Below the pieces are notes generated by a model. That model saw only the letters and a list, made by a program, of their open reading frames with translations. It was not told where the DNA came from and made no database searches. A program made the position numbers and the translations under genes. From NCBI RefSeq assembly GCF_000411455.1, contig NZ_KE150457.1, positions 184,401 through 248,400 of the forward strand: a DNA stretch of 64,000 nucleotides. Reading direction: 5' to 3'. The stretch comes from Microbacterium sp. oral taxon 186 str. F0373. GTDB lineage: Bacteria; Actinomycetota; Actinomycetes; Actinomycetales; Microbacteriaceae. Positions within the stretch are counted from its first letter, which is position 1, and each line of letters begins with the position of its first letter. This document shows positions 43,941 through 52,635 of this stretch, in pieces.

Positions 43941-44894
43941 ATGGACGTCGCACTCCTCGTCAATCCGACGGCCCGCGCCGCCGCGCGCACGCACACCGCC
44001 GACGCGGTCGCGACGCGGCTGCGCGCCCACGGCATCCGCACGACGACGATCGCCGGCGGCAGCGCGGCCGAGTCCACCGACCTGCTGCGCATGGCGCTGG
44101 ACATGGGGGTCGATGCCGTCGTCGTGTCCGGTGGGGATGGCACGGTGAATCTGGCGGTGCAGGAGCTGGCCGGCACCGAGATTCCTCTCGGCATCGTCCC
44201 GACCGGCACCGGCAACGACTTTGCGACGGCGCTGGGACTGCGAGAGCGAGATGCCATCGGGGCTGCGGATGCCGTGATCGTCGGCGCCACGCGGACGGTG
44301 GACCTCGCCCGGGTTCGTCGGGCGGACGACTCGTCGCGTCTGTACGCGACGGTGCTGGCGAGCGGCTTCGACTCCCGCGTGAACGACCGCGCCAATCGCA
44401 TGCGGTGGCCACGGGGGCCTCGACGCTACGACGTCGCGATCCTTCGCGAGTTCGTCGCTCTGACGACAGCGCGCTTCTCGATCGAGCTCGAAGGTGCCGA
44501 CGGCACGGTGGAGTTCATCGACGAGGAACTGCTGATGGCCGCGGTGGCAAACGCGCCGACCTACGGCGGCGGCATCCCGATCTGCCCGGATGCCGACCTT
44601 TCGGACGGCCTGTTGGATCTGACCCTCGTGCGTCCCCTCGGGCGCGCCCGCCTGCTGCGTCTGCTGCCGCGGGTGTACCGCGGGACCCACACGACTCTTC
44701 CCGAGGTGCGAACGGCACGAGCACGCCGGGTCCGGCTCCAGGCGGGCGGCACCACCGCCTACGCGGACGGCGACCCGATGGGCACGCTCCCCCTGGAGAT
44801 CGAGGCCGTTCCGAGCGCGCTGCGGGTATTCCCACCCGAGGTGTCACGGGCGACGTCGCCAGACGGAACCCGCCGGCTCGACCGCCGCGGCTGA
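43941..44894 (+). CDS. diacylglycerol kinase-like lipid kinase
   Basis: A 317-residue member of the DAGK catalytic/NAD-kinase-like family. The nucleotide loop is VVVSGGDGTVNLAV, and GIVPTGTGNDFATALGL is the second signature. ATVLASGFDSRVN and GGGIPICPDADLSDGLLDL are the usual later motifs. Substrates include diacylglycerol, sphingoid bases or mannosylated lipids; the phosphatidylinositol-mannoside-related pathway is possible. ATG 43941 was selected because AGGAC lies upstream and because the first 21 residues of the longer frame are Arg/Pro-rich. Confidence 0.88.
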   Translation: MDVALLVNPTARAAARTHTADAVATRLRAHGIRTTTIAGGSAAESTDLLRMALDMGVDAVVVSGGDGTVNLAVQELAGTEIPLGIVPTGTGNDFATALGLRERDAIGAADAVIVGATRTVDLARVRRADDSSRLYATVLASGFDSRVNDRANRMRWPRGPRRYDVAILREFVALTTARFSIELEGADGTVEFIDEELLMAAVANAPTYGGGIPICPDADLSDGLLDLTLVRPLGRARLLRLLPRVYRGTHTTLPEVRTARARRVRLQAGGTTAYADGDPMGTLPLEIEAVPSALRVFPPEVSRATSPDGTRRLDRRG

Positions 44895-44908
44895 CGCGTC
44901 GCGGCGGC

Positions 44909-45154
44909 TCAGTGGTGGGTGGCCTGCTCGGCGCGCAACCGCGCCAGCACCTGGTCCCGCAGCTCTTCGGGAGCCGTCTCCTTACAGGCACGAGCGACGA
45001 CGGCGGTCAGCGTCGTGGCCACCAGCGCCTCGTCACGGCAGGACGGGCAGTTCTCCAGGTGCGCACGGATATCGGCGTGCTCGGTCTTGCAGACCTCGTT
45101 GCGGAGGTACTCTTCCAGGTCCTTGCGCGCTTTGTCGCAGCCGCAGTCACTCAT
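44909..45154 (-). CDS. rshA: zinc-binding anti-sigma factor (RsrA/RshA-like)
   Basis: An 81-residue ZAS-family anti-sigma factor. The conserved [17 protein letters not shown] gives H-x3-H and CxxC, and C4/C6 (SDCGCD) and C22 add ligands. In RsrA/RshA, oxidation of these cysteines releases zinc and frees the sigma factor, so the pair reports thiol stress. The ATG overlaps the stop of the sigma gene (ATGA), ensuring equal production. A GGGAG site also precedes it. Convergent with the lipid kinase by 14 bases. Confidence 0.88.
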   Translation of the reverse strand: MSDCGCDKARKDLEEYLRNEVCKTEHADIRAHLENCPSCRDEALVATTLTAVVARACKETAPEELRDQVLARLRAEQATHH

Positions 45155-45882
45155 TTCTTGCTCCCTGATGAAGAAGTCGCGGGCACCGGCACGTCCATGC
45201 CGCGCTCGCGCGCATAGTCGGCGAGAAGGTCGCGCAGCATGCGCCTGCCACGATGCAGGCGGCTCATGACCGTGCCGATGGGGGTCTTCATGATGTCCGC
45301 GATCTCCTGATACGCGAAGCCCTCGACGTCGGCGAGGTAGACGGCGAGCCGGAAATCCTCCGGAATCGACTGTAGCGCATCTTTCACAGCGGATGCCGGC
45401 ATGTGATCGATCGCTTCGGCCTCGGCCGACCGGCTGCTGGTGGCGGTCGTGGACTCCGCACCGCCGAGCTGCCAGTCCTCGAGATCGTCGATCGTGCCCT
45501 GATAGGGCTCGCGCTGCTTCTTGCGGTACGTGTTGATGTACGTGTTCGTCAAGATGCGGTACAGCCACGCCTTGAGGTTCGTGCCCTGGGTGAACGAGGA
45601 CCATGACGCGAACGCCTTGACGAACGTCTCCTGAACCAGATCGGCGGCATCCGCCGGGTTGCGTGTCATACGCATTCCCGCGGCATACAGCTGATCCATG
45701 AACGGCAGCGCCTGCTGCTCGAACTGCGCACGGGGGTCCGCGGCGCTGTCCGCCTCGTCCGGCAGGACGAGATCTGGGGCCGGGGTCTCGGGGGTCGGCG
45801 ACTCGAGGGCCGCGTGCTCTTCCATCAGGGCCCAGTCTACGTCGGCGATCTCCGGCACCAGGGGTGCGAGTGTCGCGGTCAC
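45151..45882 (-). CDS. sigH: ECF RNA polymerase sigma factor, SigR/SigH type
   Basis: A 243-residue group IV sigma factor of the SigR/SigH redox branch. Region 2 is [20 protein letters not shown] then [40 protein letters not shown] is characteristic of this branch. Region 4 is [20 protein letters not shown] with [14 protein letters not shown]. The first 70 residues are an extra acidic N-terminal region. The GTG start was chosen because AAAGGAG lies four bases upstream; ATG 45825 is an alternative giving a shorter form. It is expected to control thioredoxin and other thiol-repair genes, and is divergent from aroA. Confidence 0.92.
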   Translation of the reverse strand: MTATLAPLVPEIADVDWALMEEHAALESPTPETPAPDLVLPDEADSAADPRAQFEQQALPFMDQLYAAGMRMTRNPADAADLVQETFVKAFASWSSFTQGTNLKAWLYRILTNTYINTYRKKQREPYQGTIDDLEDWQLGGAESTTATSSRSAEAEAIDHMPASAVKDALQSIPEDFRLAVYLADVEGFAYQEIADIMKTPIGTVMSRLHRGRRMLRDLLADYARERGMDVPVPATSSSGSKK

Positions 45883-45953
45883 GGGGCTCCTTTCTCGGTC
45901 GGCCTCCGCCGATCGGTAGGCTGACCCGCCGCGCCGACGGCGGCGCTGTCGCA

Positions 45954-45976
45954 CGGGTTCGTTAGGGTAGAACCCG
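45954..45976. promoter_or_regulatory. inverted repeat in the sigma factor/aroA divergent promoter region
   Basis: CGGGTTC (45954-45960) and GAACCCG (45970-45976) form a perfect seven-base-pair inverted repeat around a nine-base spacer that contains TAGGGT, the likely -10 of aroA. The repeat ends at the base before the aroA ATG, so it would cover the transcription and translation start. No known regulator site was recognised. Confidence 0.45.
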
Positions 45977-47311
45977 ATGACAGTCACCGGGTATTCCCTT
46001 TCTCCGCCGGCCGGTTCTCCGTGGCCGGCGCCGCGCGCGGACGAAGCCGTCCACGCGACGGTCTCGGTGCCCGGCTCGAAGTCGCTCACCAACCGCAAGC
46101 TGGTCCTGGCCGCGCTGGCCGACGGCCCCAGCACGCTCACGGCGCCCCTGCACTCCGAGGATTCGGAGCGCATGATCGCAGCCCTGCGCGCGCTCGGCGT
46201 CGAGATCTCCGAGGTGCCGGGGTCCGGTCGGTTCGGCCCCGACCTTCTCGTGACGCCTCCGGCATCCTTCCGCGGCGACGTCGAGATCGACTGCGGTCAA
46301 GCCGGCACCGTCATGCGTTTCATCGCTCCGCTCGCCGGGCTGGCCCGCGGCGACGTCACCCTCACGGCGCACCCGAGCGCCCTCCACCGTCCGATGGGCG
46401 AGATGATCAAGGCACTGCGCGAGATCGGGGCCGACATCGACGACGGCGGCACCTGGTCGCTGCCCTTCACGGTCCGCGGGCGTGGCCACATCCGCGGCGG
46501 CGAGGTCACGATCGACGCGAGCGGCTCGAGCCAGTTCGTCTCGGGACTTCTTCTGGCCGCACCCCGCTTCGACGTGGGCCTGCACCTCATCCATTCCGGT
46601 GAGCGCCTGCCCTCCATCCCCCATATCGACATGACCATCGAGACGCTGGCGCGTCGCGGCATCCAGGTCGAGCACCCCACGCCCCACGAGTGGGTCGTTC
46701 CCGCCGGCACGCTCCGTGGACGCGACGCCTCCATCGAGCCGGACCTGTCCAACGCGGCGCCCTTCCTCGCGGCGGCGATGCTGACGGAGGGGTGCGTGAC
46801 CGTTCCCGGGTGGCCGGCGAGCTCGACACAGCCCGGTGCGCTTCTTCCCGAGATCCTCTCCCTGCTGGGCGGGCGCGCGACCCGCCGCGGCGGCGCCCTG
46901 ACCGTGACCGGCGGACCCCACATCGCTGGCGTCGATCTCGACCTGAGCGCGGCGAGCGAGTTGACACCGACCTTGTTCGCGCTGGCTGCCTTCGCAGACG
47001 CCCCGACGACGTTCCACGGCATCGGACACATCCGCGGCCACGAGACGAACCGCATCGACGCGCTCATCGGCAACCTGGAAGCACTCGGCGGAAGCGCCCA
47101 GGAGCTTCCCGACGGCATCCGCATCGTGCCTGCTCCCCTGCACGGCGGCCTGTGGCGCGCGCACCACGACCACCGCATCGCCACAGCGGGCGCCCTCATC
47201 GGATTGCGCGTGCCCGGCGTCGAGATCGACCACATCGAGACCACGGCCAAGACCATGCCGGAATTTCCCGCCCTGTGGACCGGGATGCTCTCCGGGTCGG
47301 CGGACGGCTGA
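45977..47311 (+). CDS. aroA: 3-phosphoshikimate 1-carboxyvinyltransferase (EPSP synthase)
   Basis: A 444-residue enzyme of the shikimate pathway that joins shikimate-3-phosphate and phosphoenolpyruvate. [20 protein letters not shown] is the N-terminal substrate-binding block (the family's SKS motif). [18 protein letters not shown] is the phosphoenolpyruvate/glyphosate loop, similar to the LxGNAGTAxRxL signature but with [27 protein letters not shown] and [16 protein letters not shown] complete the site. The QAGTVMRF variant is usual for actinobacterial aroA. Leaderless start probable (TAGGGT eight bases upstream). rsgA and bcp follow. Confidence 0.94.
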   Translation: MTVTGYSLSPPAGSPWPAPRADEAVHATVSVPGSKSLTNRKLVLAALADGPSTLTAPLHSEDSERMIAALRALGVEISEVPGSGRFGPDLLVTPPASFRGDVEIDCGQAGTVMRFIAPLAGLARGDVTLTAHPSALHRPMGEMIKALREIGADIDDGGTWSLPFTVRGRGHIRGGEVTIDASGSSQFVSGLLLAAPRFDVGLHLIHSGERLPSIPHIDMTIETLARRGIQVEHPTPHEWVVPAGTLRGRDASIEPDLSNAAPFLAAAMLTEGCVTVPGWPASSTQPGALLPEILSLLGGRATRRGGALTVTGGPHIAGVDLDLSAASELTPTLFALAAFADAPTTFHGIGHIRGHETNRIDALIGNLEALGGSAQELPDGIRIVPAPLHGGLWRAHHDHRIATAGALIGLRVPGVEIDHIETTAKTMPEFPALWTGMLSGSADG

Positions 47312-47333
47312 GCCGCCCGATGCGAAGCGTGCG

Positions 47334-48371
47334 ATGAGCTGGCTCGATCTCGGAGACGACGACGACCTCGAGTTCGATGAGGCCGACATCCGCGTCCGCC
47401 CCAATCCGAAAGCGAATCGCCCGCGCACCAAGCGCCGCCCCGCCCACGCCGATGCGGTGATCGGACGGGTGCTCGGCGTCGACCGTGGCCGCTACACCGT
47501 GTTGATCGACGAAGACGGCCCCGACGAGCACACCGCGCTCGCCACACGCGCGCGCGAACTGCGCAAGCAGCCGATCGTCACCGGCGACCGTGCGCGCGTC
47601 GTCGGCGACACCAGCGGCGATGAGGGCACTCTGACGCGCATCGTCGGGATCGAGGAGCGCACGTCGCTGCTGCGGCGCAGCGCCGACGATACCGACCAGG
47701 TCGAGCGGGTCGTGGTCGCCAACGCCGACCAGATGCTCGTCGTCGTCGCCGCCGCTGACCCCGAACCGCGACCCCGGCTGGTCGATCGCTACCTCATCGC
47801 GGCGCTGGACGCCGGCATCCATCCCCTGCTCGTCGTCACCAAGACCGACCTGGCCGATCCCACGCCCTTCCTCGCGCACTTCGAGGGAGTGGACGATCTG
47901 GAGATCTTCACAAGTGGCCGCGTCCAGATGCCTCTCGCGGAGATCGGGCACCGCCTCATCGGCCATTCGACCGTGTTCGTCGGCCACTCCGGTGTCGGGA
48001 AGTCGACGCTGGTCAATGCCCTCGTTCCCACGGCGGATCGCGCAACAGGGCACGTGAACGAGGTGACGGGCCGCGGCCGGCACACCTCGAGTTCGACCGT
48101 GTCGCTGCGCTACGTGACGGCAGAGGGCCGCGGGTGGGTGATCGACACCCCCGGCGTGCGATCGTTCGGGCTCGGACACGTCGACCCCGCGAACATCCTG
48201 CGGGCATTCACGGATCTCGCCGTCGTCGCCGAGGAGTGTCCTCGCGGCTGCACGCACCTTCCGGACGCGCCCGACTGCGCACTGATCGAGGCGGTGGCTG
48301 AGGGACGCCTGGGAGAGCGCGGAGCGGCGCGACTGGATTCGCTGCAGCGTCTGCTCTCCACGTTCGCTTGA
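47334..48371 (+). CDS. rsgA: ribosome small subunit-dependent GTPase A
   Basis: A 345-residue circularly permuted GTPase that checks maturation of the 30S decoding centre. Order: N-terminal OB-fold (about 40-110, VIGRVLGVDRGRYTVLID), then G4 (VVTKTDLAD), G1 (VGHSGVGKSTLVNAL), G2/G3 (GRGRHTSSST and DTPGVRSFGL), then a zinc domain CPRGCTHLPDAPDCAL. The N-terminal 30 residues are an acidic/basic extension (DLGDDDDLEFDEADI). It follows aroA after 22 bp, as in mycobacteria (Rv3227-Rv3228). Confidence 0.94.
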   Translation: MSWLDLGDDDDLEFDEADIRVRPNPKANRPRTKRRPAHADAVIGRVLGVDRGRYTVLIDEDGPDEHTALATRARELRKQPIVTGDRARVVGDTSGDEGTLTRIVGIEERTSLLRRSADDTDQVERVVVANADQMLVVVAAADPEPRPRLVDRYLIAALDAGIHPLLVVTKTDLADPTPFLAHFEGVDDLEIFTSGRVQMPLAEIGHRLIGHSTVFVGHSGVGKSTLVNALVPTADRATGHVNEVTGRGRHTSSSTVSLRYVTAEGRGWVIDTPGVRSFGLGHVDPANILRAFTDLAVVAEECPRGCTHLPDAPDCALIEAVAEGRLGERGAARLDSLQRLLSTFA

Positions 48372-48386
48372 TCGTAGGCTGGAGCC

Positions 48387-48854
48387 ATGCCACGCCTCGA
48401 ACCCGGTACCCCCGCTCCCGACTTCACGCTCGTCGATCAGGACGACGCACCGGTCAGCCTCCACGACCTGCGCGGCACGCCGACCGTGCTGTTCTTCTAT
48501 CCCGCCGCCATGACTCCCGGCTGCACGACGGAAGCCTGCGATTTCCGCGACAGCCTGGCACCGCTGGAGGCGGCGGGCTACGCGGTGATGGGGATCTCGC
48601 GCGATGACCCCGCCACCCTGCGCCGGTTCCGCGAGCGCGATGGGCTCACCTACCCGCTGCTCAGCGACCCCGACCACGCCGTGCACGACGCCTATGGCGC
48701 CTGGGGCGAGAAGATGAACTACGGCAAGACGGTGGAGGGCGTCATCCGCTCGACGATCGTCGTGGATGCCGAGGGTATCGTCACGCACGCTCTGTACAAC
48801 GTGAAGGCCACCGGGCACGTCGCCCGGGTGCGCTCCCTGCTCGGCGTCGGCTGA
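48387..48854 (+). CDS. bcp: thioredoxin-dependent peroxiredoxin, BCP/PrxQ type
   Basis: A 155-residue peroxiredoxin. PGCTTEACDFRD contains the peroxidatic cysteine and a resolving cysteine five residues later, the atypical two-cysteine PrxQ arrangement. GTPAPDFTLVDQDD and VLFFYPAAMTPGC are the standard opening. It reduces hydroperoxides using thioredoxin. The ATG follows TAGGCT by six bases, so it has its own leaderless promoter although it lies only 15 bases after rsgA. Its presence beside the redox sigma factor fits an oxidative stress neighbourhood. Confidence 0.92.
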   Translation: MPRLEPGTPAPDFTLVDQDDAPVSLHDLRGTPTVLFFYPAAMTPGCTTEACDFRDSLAPLEAAGYAVMGISRDDPATLRRFRERDGLTYPLLSDPDHAVHDAYGAWGEKMNYGKTVEGVIRSTIVVDAEGIVTHALYNVKATGHVARVRSLLGVG

Positions 48855-48886
48855 CCCGTCGCGTCCACAGCGGCGCTCGGGGTCGC

Positions 48887-49279
48887 TCAGCGGCGCTCGT
48901 CGTCGCGCCGCGCGGCGACTGTCCGGGCTGCGACGACGAGGGCGACCAACCCGATGGCGGCGGGAATCGCCGTGACCAACGCCGTGGAGACGGACGGAGT
49001 CGGGCCGGTGATGGCGCCGAGCGCCACCGCCAGGATCAGGAGCTGGCTGACGATCCCCCCGGACCGCCCCCAGGAGTGACCCCGCCACACGGCGGCCGCG
49101 AAGGCGGCGAGCGCCACCGCCCCGATCGCTGTGAGGACGATGAGCGCGATCGAGCTGACCACGTCGTCGGTGTCGCCGGTGACCAGCGCGACGATCTCCC
49201 AGCCGGTCACGAGGAGAACGGCGAGCGCCTCCAGCGCCAGAATGGCCGAACCGGTCCGCTCTGCTGGCGTCGTCATCAT
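48887..49279 (-). CDS. hypothetical four-helix membrane protein
   Basis: A 130-residue protein with four predicted membrane helices (about 12-35, 42-66, 74-92, 100-122) and a charged tail RTVAARRDDERR. I do not recognise a named family. Similar small membrane proteins are common in actinobacteria. The ATG pair at 49279/49276 is preceded by GGAGGG at 13-16 bases, a longer spacing than usual. Convergent with bcp and divergent from whiB1. Confidence 0.65.
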   Translation of the reverse strand: MMTTPAERTGSAILALEALAVLLVTGWEIVALVTGDTDDVVSSIALIVLTAIGAVALAAFAAAVWRGHSWGRSGGIVSQLLILAVALGAITGPTPSVSTALVTAIPAAIGLVALVVAARTVAARRDDERR

Positions 49280-49362
49280 GCGGGCAGGCCCTCCGATACA
49301 GGCAGTACACAGCACACGCCGGGGGAAATGCCGAGTTCACCCTTGATTCATCTGAATGACCA

Positions 49363-49392
49363 TGGGAGCATTGATCTATCCGTGTGCTCCCA
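49363..49392. promoter_or_regulatory. inverted repeat upstream of whiB1
   Basis: TGGGAGCA (49363-49370) and TGCTCCCA (49385-49392) form a perfect eight-base-pair inverted repeat with a 14-base AT-richer spacer (TTGATCTATCCGTG), about 100 bases before the whiB1 start. The size fits a dimeric repressor or activator. It does not match the CRP-like GTGNNANNNNNCACA site known upstream of mycobacterial whiB1. Confidence 0.45.
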
Positions 49393-49492
49393 CAGTGGCG
49401 TGGGGCGAGCGTCTGCTCGCACACCATCAGGGTAATCGACGCCCGACGTCACACCCACCCGACTTCTCATCCCGCATCAAGGAGCACCCCCT

Positions 49493-49741
49493 ATGGATTG
49501 GCGCGACAAAGCCGCCTGCCTGACTGTCGACCCCGAGCTGTTCTTCCCCGTGGGGAACACCGGGCCTGCTGTCGATCAGATCGAGAAAGCCAAGTCCGTG
49601 TGCGCGCGCTGCACCGTCACGGAGGTCTGCCTGCAGTACGCCCTCGAGACCGGTCAGGACTCGGGCGTGTGGGGCGGGCTGTCCGAGGACGAGCGCCGCG
49701 CTCTGAAGCGCCGCGCTGCCCGCGCCCGCCGCGCCAGCTGA
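49493..49741 (+). CDS. whiB1: WhiB-family iron-sulfur regulator (WhiB1/WblE type)
   Basis: An 82-residue Wbl protein. Cysteines at 9, 37, 40 and 46 (CARCTVTEVC) bind a [4Fe-4S] cluster that reacts with nitric oxide or oxygen. The G[V/I]WGG turn is present as SGVWGGLSEDERRALKRR, followed by a basic DNA-contacting tail. MDWRDKAACLTVDPELFFPV is nearly the WhiB1/WblE opening, and the position beside pdtaS matches Rv3219-Rv3220c. Wbl1-type proteins bind the housekeeping sigma factor. AAGGAG lies eight bases upstream. Confidence 0.93.
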   Translation: MDWRDKAACLTVDPELFFPVGNTGPAVDQIEKAKSVCARCTVTEVCLQYALETGQDSGVWGGLSEDERRALKRRAARARRAS

Positions 49742-49802
49742 GACGGCGCCCGCCCGCTGCCGCTCGCACCGTCGACGATGATCTCGTCGGCGTCGCGGGG
49801 AC

Positions 49803-51296
49803 TCAGCTCTGGGTGCGCCCCAGATAGCGCATCGGGATCTCGATGGTCACCTCGGTGCCCGAGCCGACGAGCGTGTGCCAGTCGATTGTGCCGCTGAGCT
49901 CGCCCTGAATGAGGGTGCGGACGATCTGCGTGCCGAGTCCCCGCCCGACCTGTCCTTCCGGCAGGCCGACGCCGGTGTCGCGCACCTTCACGCCCAGTCG
50001 ATCCTCGGTGCGCTCCGCGATGATCTCGACCTCGCCCTCCTGATCGACCAGACCGTGCTCGACGGCGTTGGTGACGAGCTCTGTGAGAGCAAGAGCGAGA
50101 GGCGTGGCGTACTCGCTGGGCAGTGTGCCGAACGTGCCGGTCTTCCGCGTCCGCGCGCGGGTGTTGGGTGACGCGGCGACTTCCGCGACGAGCTTGAGCA
50201 CCCGATCGAAGACGTCGTCGAAGTCGACGTTCTGAGCGAGCCCCTCCGACAGCGTGTCGTGGACCACGGCGATCGCCGCGACCCGGCGCATCGCATGCGT
50301 CAAAGCGTCGCGCGCCTCATCCGAGTGCGTGCGCCGCGACTGGATGCGCAGCAGCGACGCGACCGTCTGCAGGTTGTTCTTGACGCGATGATGGATTTCA
50401 CGGATCGTCGCGTCCTTGGTGATCAGCTCCTGCTCCTGGTGGCGGATCTCCGTGACGTCCCTGCACAACACGATGGCGCCGATCCGGTTGCCGTGGTCCT
50501 TGAGGGGGATGGTGCGAAGCGACACCGTGACCCCGCGCGCCTCCAGGTCGGCCCGCCACGGTGCGCGACCGGCCATGACGATCGGCAACGACTCATCGAA
50601 GTCGCGCCCCTTCGGCAGAATGCCGGTGGCCACTTCGAGCAGGGACTCCCCTTCGAGCTCGTCGTCGAAGCCGAGGCGATTGAACGCGGAGAGGGCGTTG
50701 GGGCTGGCGAAGGTGGTGGTGCCGTCGACGTCGATGCGGATCAGACCGTCGGAAGCGCGCGGCGCACCCCGTCGGGGCGAGGTCGGTGCAGCGAGGTCGG
50801 GGAAGTCGGCGCTCGCGATCATCCCGAACAGATCGTCGGCACAGTCGTTGAAGGTGATCTGCTGACGTGACGGCGTGCGCGCCTCGCCGAGGTTGGTGTG
50901 CCGTGTGAGCACCCCCACCACCATCGGCGACTGCTCACCGGCGCCGGCAGCGCGCACGATCGGCACAGCGCGCACGCGCGTGGGGGTCTCTTCGAACCAG
51001 TCCGGGGATGCCGAATCGACGATCTCGACGCGCGTGAACGCATCACGCACCTGCGTGCGCCACTGCGGGCGCACCATGTCGCCGACGATGTCCCGGTAGA
51101 ACAGCGTCGCCGCACCGCTCGGCCGGGTGTGGGCGACGGCGATGAACGAGTCGTCCACCGTCGGCACCCAGATGACGATGTCGGCGAAGGCCAGGTCGGC
51201 GAGGAGCTGACCGTCGCCGGCGAGGCGGTGCAGCCACTCGACGTCCGCCCCCGTGGATCGGCCCTGGGCATAGACGAGATCGCTGAGCGTCGACAC
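49803..51296 (-). CDS. pdtaS: sensor histidine kinase, PdtaS-like
   Basis: A 497-residue cytosolic two-component kinase without membrane helices. An N-terminal GAF-type domain (about 10-155), then a PAS domain (about 180-290), then the HisKA_2 dimerisation helix IREIHHRVKNNLQTVASLLR with the phospho-histidine, then a HATPase domain (ALTELVTNAVEHGL, DTGVGLPEG, GLGTQIV). In mycobacteria PdtaS works with the RNA-binding antiterminator PdtaR and senses cyclic di-GMP, copper or NO. No response regulator lies in this window. The GTG start follows TAGGCT by six bases. Confidence 0.92.
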   Translation of the reverse strand: MSTLSDLVYAQGRSTGADVEWLHRLAGDGQLLADLAFADIVIWVPTVDDSFIAVAHTRPSGAATLFYRDIVGDMVRPQWRTQVRDAFTRVEIVDSASPDWFEETPTRVRAVPIVRAAGAGEQSPMVVGVLTRHTNLGEARTPSRQQITFNDCADDLFGMIASADFPDLAAPTSPRRGAPRASDGLIRIDVDGTTTFASPNALSAFNRLGFDDELEGESLLEVATGILPKGRDFDESLPIVMAGRAPWRADLEARGVTVSLRTIPLKDHGNRIGAIVLCRDVTEIRHQEQELITKDATIREIHHRVKNNLQTVASLLRIQSRRTHSDEARDALTHAMRRVAAIAVVHDTLSEGLAQNVDFDDVFDRVLKLVAEVAASPNTRARTRKTGTFGTLPSEYATPLALALTELVTNAVEHGLVDQEGEVEIIAERTEDRLGVKVRDTGVGLPEGQVGRGLGTQIVRTLIQGELSGTIDWHTLVGSGTEVTIEIPMRYLGRTQS

Positions 51297-51345
51297 GCAC
51301 CCAGCCTAGGCGAGATCGTTCATCGGTGACGCGGCCGAGCGCGTC

Positions 51346-52635
51346 TCAGGCCACGCCGCGAAGAGTGCGCCGCGTCCGGGGCCGAGCGTCCCTGCGCTGG
51401 CCCTCGCTGTCGGCGCCGGCTGCCGCACGCGATCGAGGCGCCGCAGCGCGCGCCGGTGGCGGATCGATCGCCTCGCCGACGAATCGACGAACGGCGCCAG
51501 ACAGAGCCGAGCGTGGCGCCACATGCCCGACCGGCTGCGCCTGCAGGACCGCGGCATCGGCAGCCTTCGGATCCCACGGGACGAACCAGCACGCGGCGAC
51601 GCCGACGTAGCGCTCGAGCGTGCGGCGCACCTGTGACCGCGCGTCGATCCCGAGCGTCGAGGACCGCGTCTTGTTGACCAGGACGTGGATGGGCGCGGCG
51701 CCGGCCGCGGCGCGCAGATCGGCGTGCGCCCTGACGAAGCGTGCAACTCCGACGGGGTCTGCGGAGACGACCGCGACGACGATGTCCGCCGCGGCCAGTA
51801 CCGCGAGCGTCGCCGCGTTGCGGCGTGGACCCTCGATATCGCTCACGATCTCCTCGTCGCGCTCCAGCGGCGCCGCGACATCGACGATGAGATCCTCGAC
51901 CCACGTACGACACTGTTCGAGAGCACCGCCGACTCGCGCCGAGGACAACTCGGGCCAGCGCCCCGGCCGGTTGATCCCCGCCAGGACCGCGACATCACCG
52001 AGGGGCAGCGCGATCCTCTCGAGCTCGGCCGCGCTCAACGTCCCGCGCTCCGCCGCCCGACAGGCCGCGGCGAAGCCCGGCCCCTCGTCGGCGAGCCCGG
52101 TCAGCATCGCGACCGACGGAGCATGAGTGTCCGCGTCGATGAGGCCGACACGGCGGCCATCCCGAGCGAGCTCCGCCGCCAACTCGATGGAGATGGTGGT
52201 GCGGCCGGGTGCGCCGGCGGGGCCCCAGACCGCGACGATGCGACCGCGCGGGGGCGCCGTCGGCGCCCCCGTCGCCGCGTGCAGCACCGCCGTGCGGACG
52301 CCGTCCGGCGCGCACGTGGCGATGCCGAACATCTCGGCGAGTCGGCGATCGGCCGCGCCGCCGCAGACCGCGACGATGCGCACTCCGAAGCGGTCGCACA
52401 CGGTGACCAGCTGAGGAGTCAGCGTGTCTCGGCCGGCGTCGACGGCGAGGACGTCGGCGGCGGCGAGCGCGCCGAGCAGTTCCGCCGCGGCGCGGCCCGT
52501 GACGGCGTCGGCGGCGGCATCCGCCGGAGCATCCGCTGCCACGACGAGAAGAACCTCGGCATCGTCGTCGCGGAGACCGTCCACGACGACGGGGGTGTCC
52601 AGCCGGTCGGACGCCAGCACCACGCGCACGCTCAT
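51346..52635 (-). CDS. MinD/CpaE-like P-loop ATPase with arginine in the Walker A
   Basis: A 429-residue protein. The N-terminal 140 residues are an Ala/Val/Asp-rich receiver-like fold (VVLASDRLDTPVVVDGLRDD). From about 145 comes a SIMIBI-class ATPase: WGPAGAPGRTTISIELAAEL, where the deviant Walker A lysines are absent and Arg stands in the GRTT position, then VGLIDADTHAPS (Walker A' aspartate region) and LIVDVAAPLE. The C-terminal 50 residues are Arg/Ala/Pro-rich. Similar actinobacterial proteins are labelled septum-site or chromosome-partitioning ATPase. The ATG overlaps the stop of the SAF gene. No Tad pilus genes are nearby. Confidence 0.75.
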   Translation of the reverse strand: MSVRVVLASDRLDTPVVVDGLRDDDAEVLLVVAADAPADAAADAVTGRAAAELLGALAAADVLAVDAGRDTLTPQLVTVCDRFGVRIVAVCGGAADRRLAEMFGIATCAPDGVRTAVLHAATGAPTAPPRGRIVAVWGPAGAPGRTTISIELAAELARDGRRVGLIDADTHAPSVAMLTGLADEGPGFAAACRAAERGTLSAAELERIALPLGDVAVLAGINRPGRWPELSSARVGGALEQCRTWVEDLIVDVAAPLERDEEIVSDIEGPRRNAATLAVLAAADIVVAVVSADPVGVARFVRAHADLRAAAGAAPIHVLVNKTRSSTLGIDARSQVRRTLERYVGVAACWFVPWDPKAADAAVLQAQPVGHVAPRSALSGAVRRFVGEAIDPPPARAAAPRSRAAAGADSEGQRRDARPRTRRTLRGVA

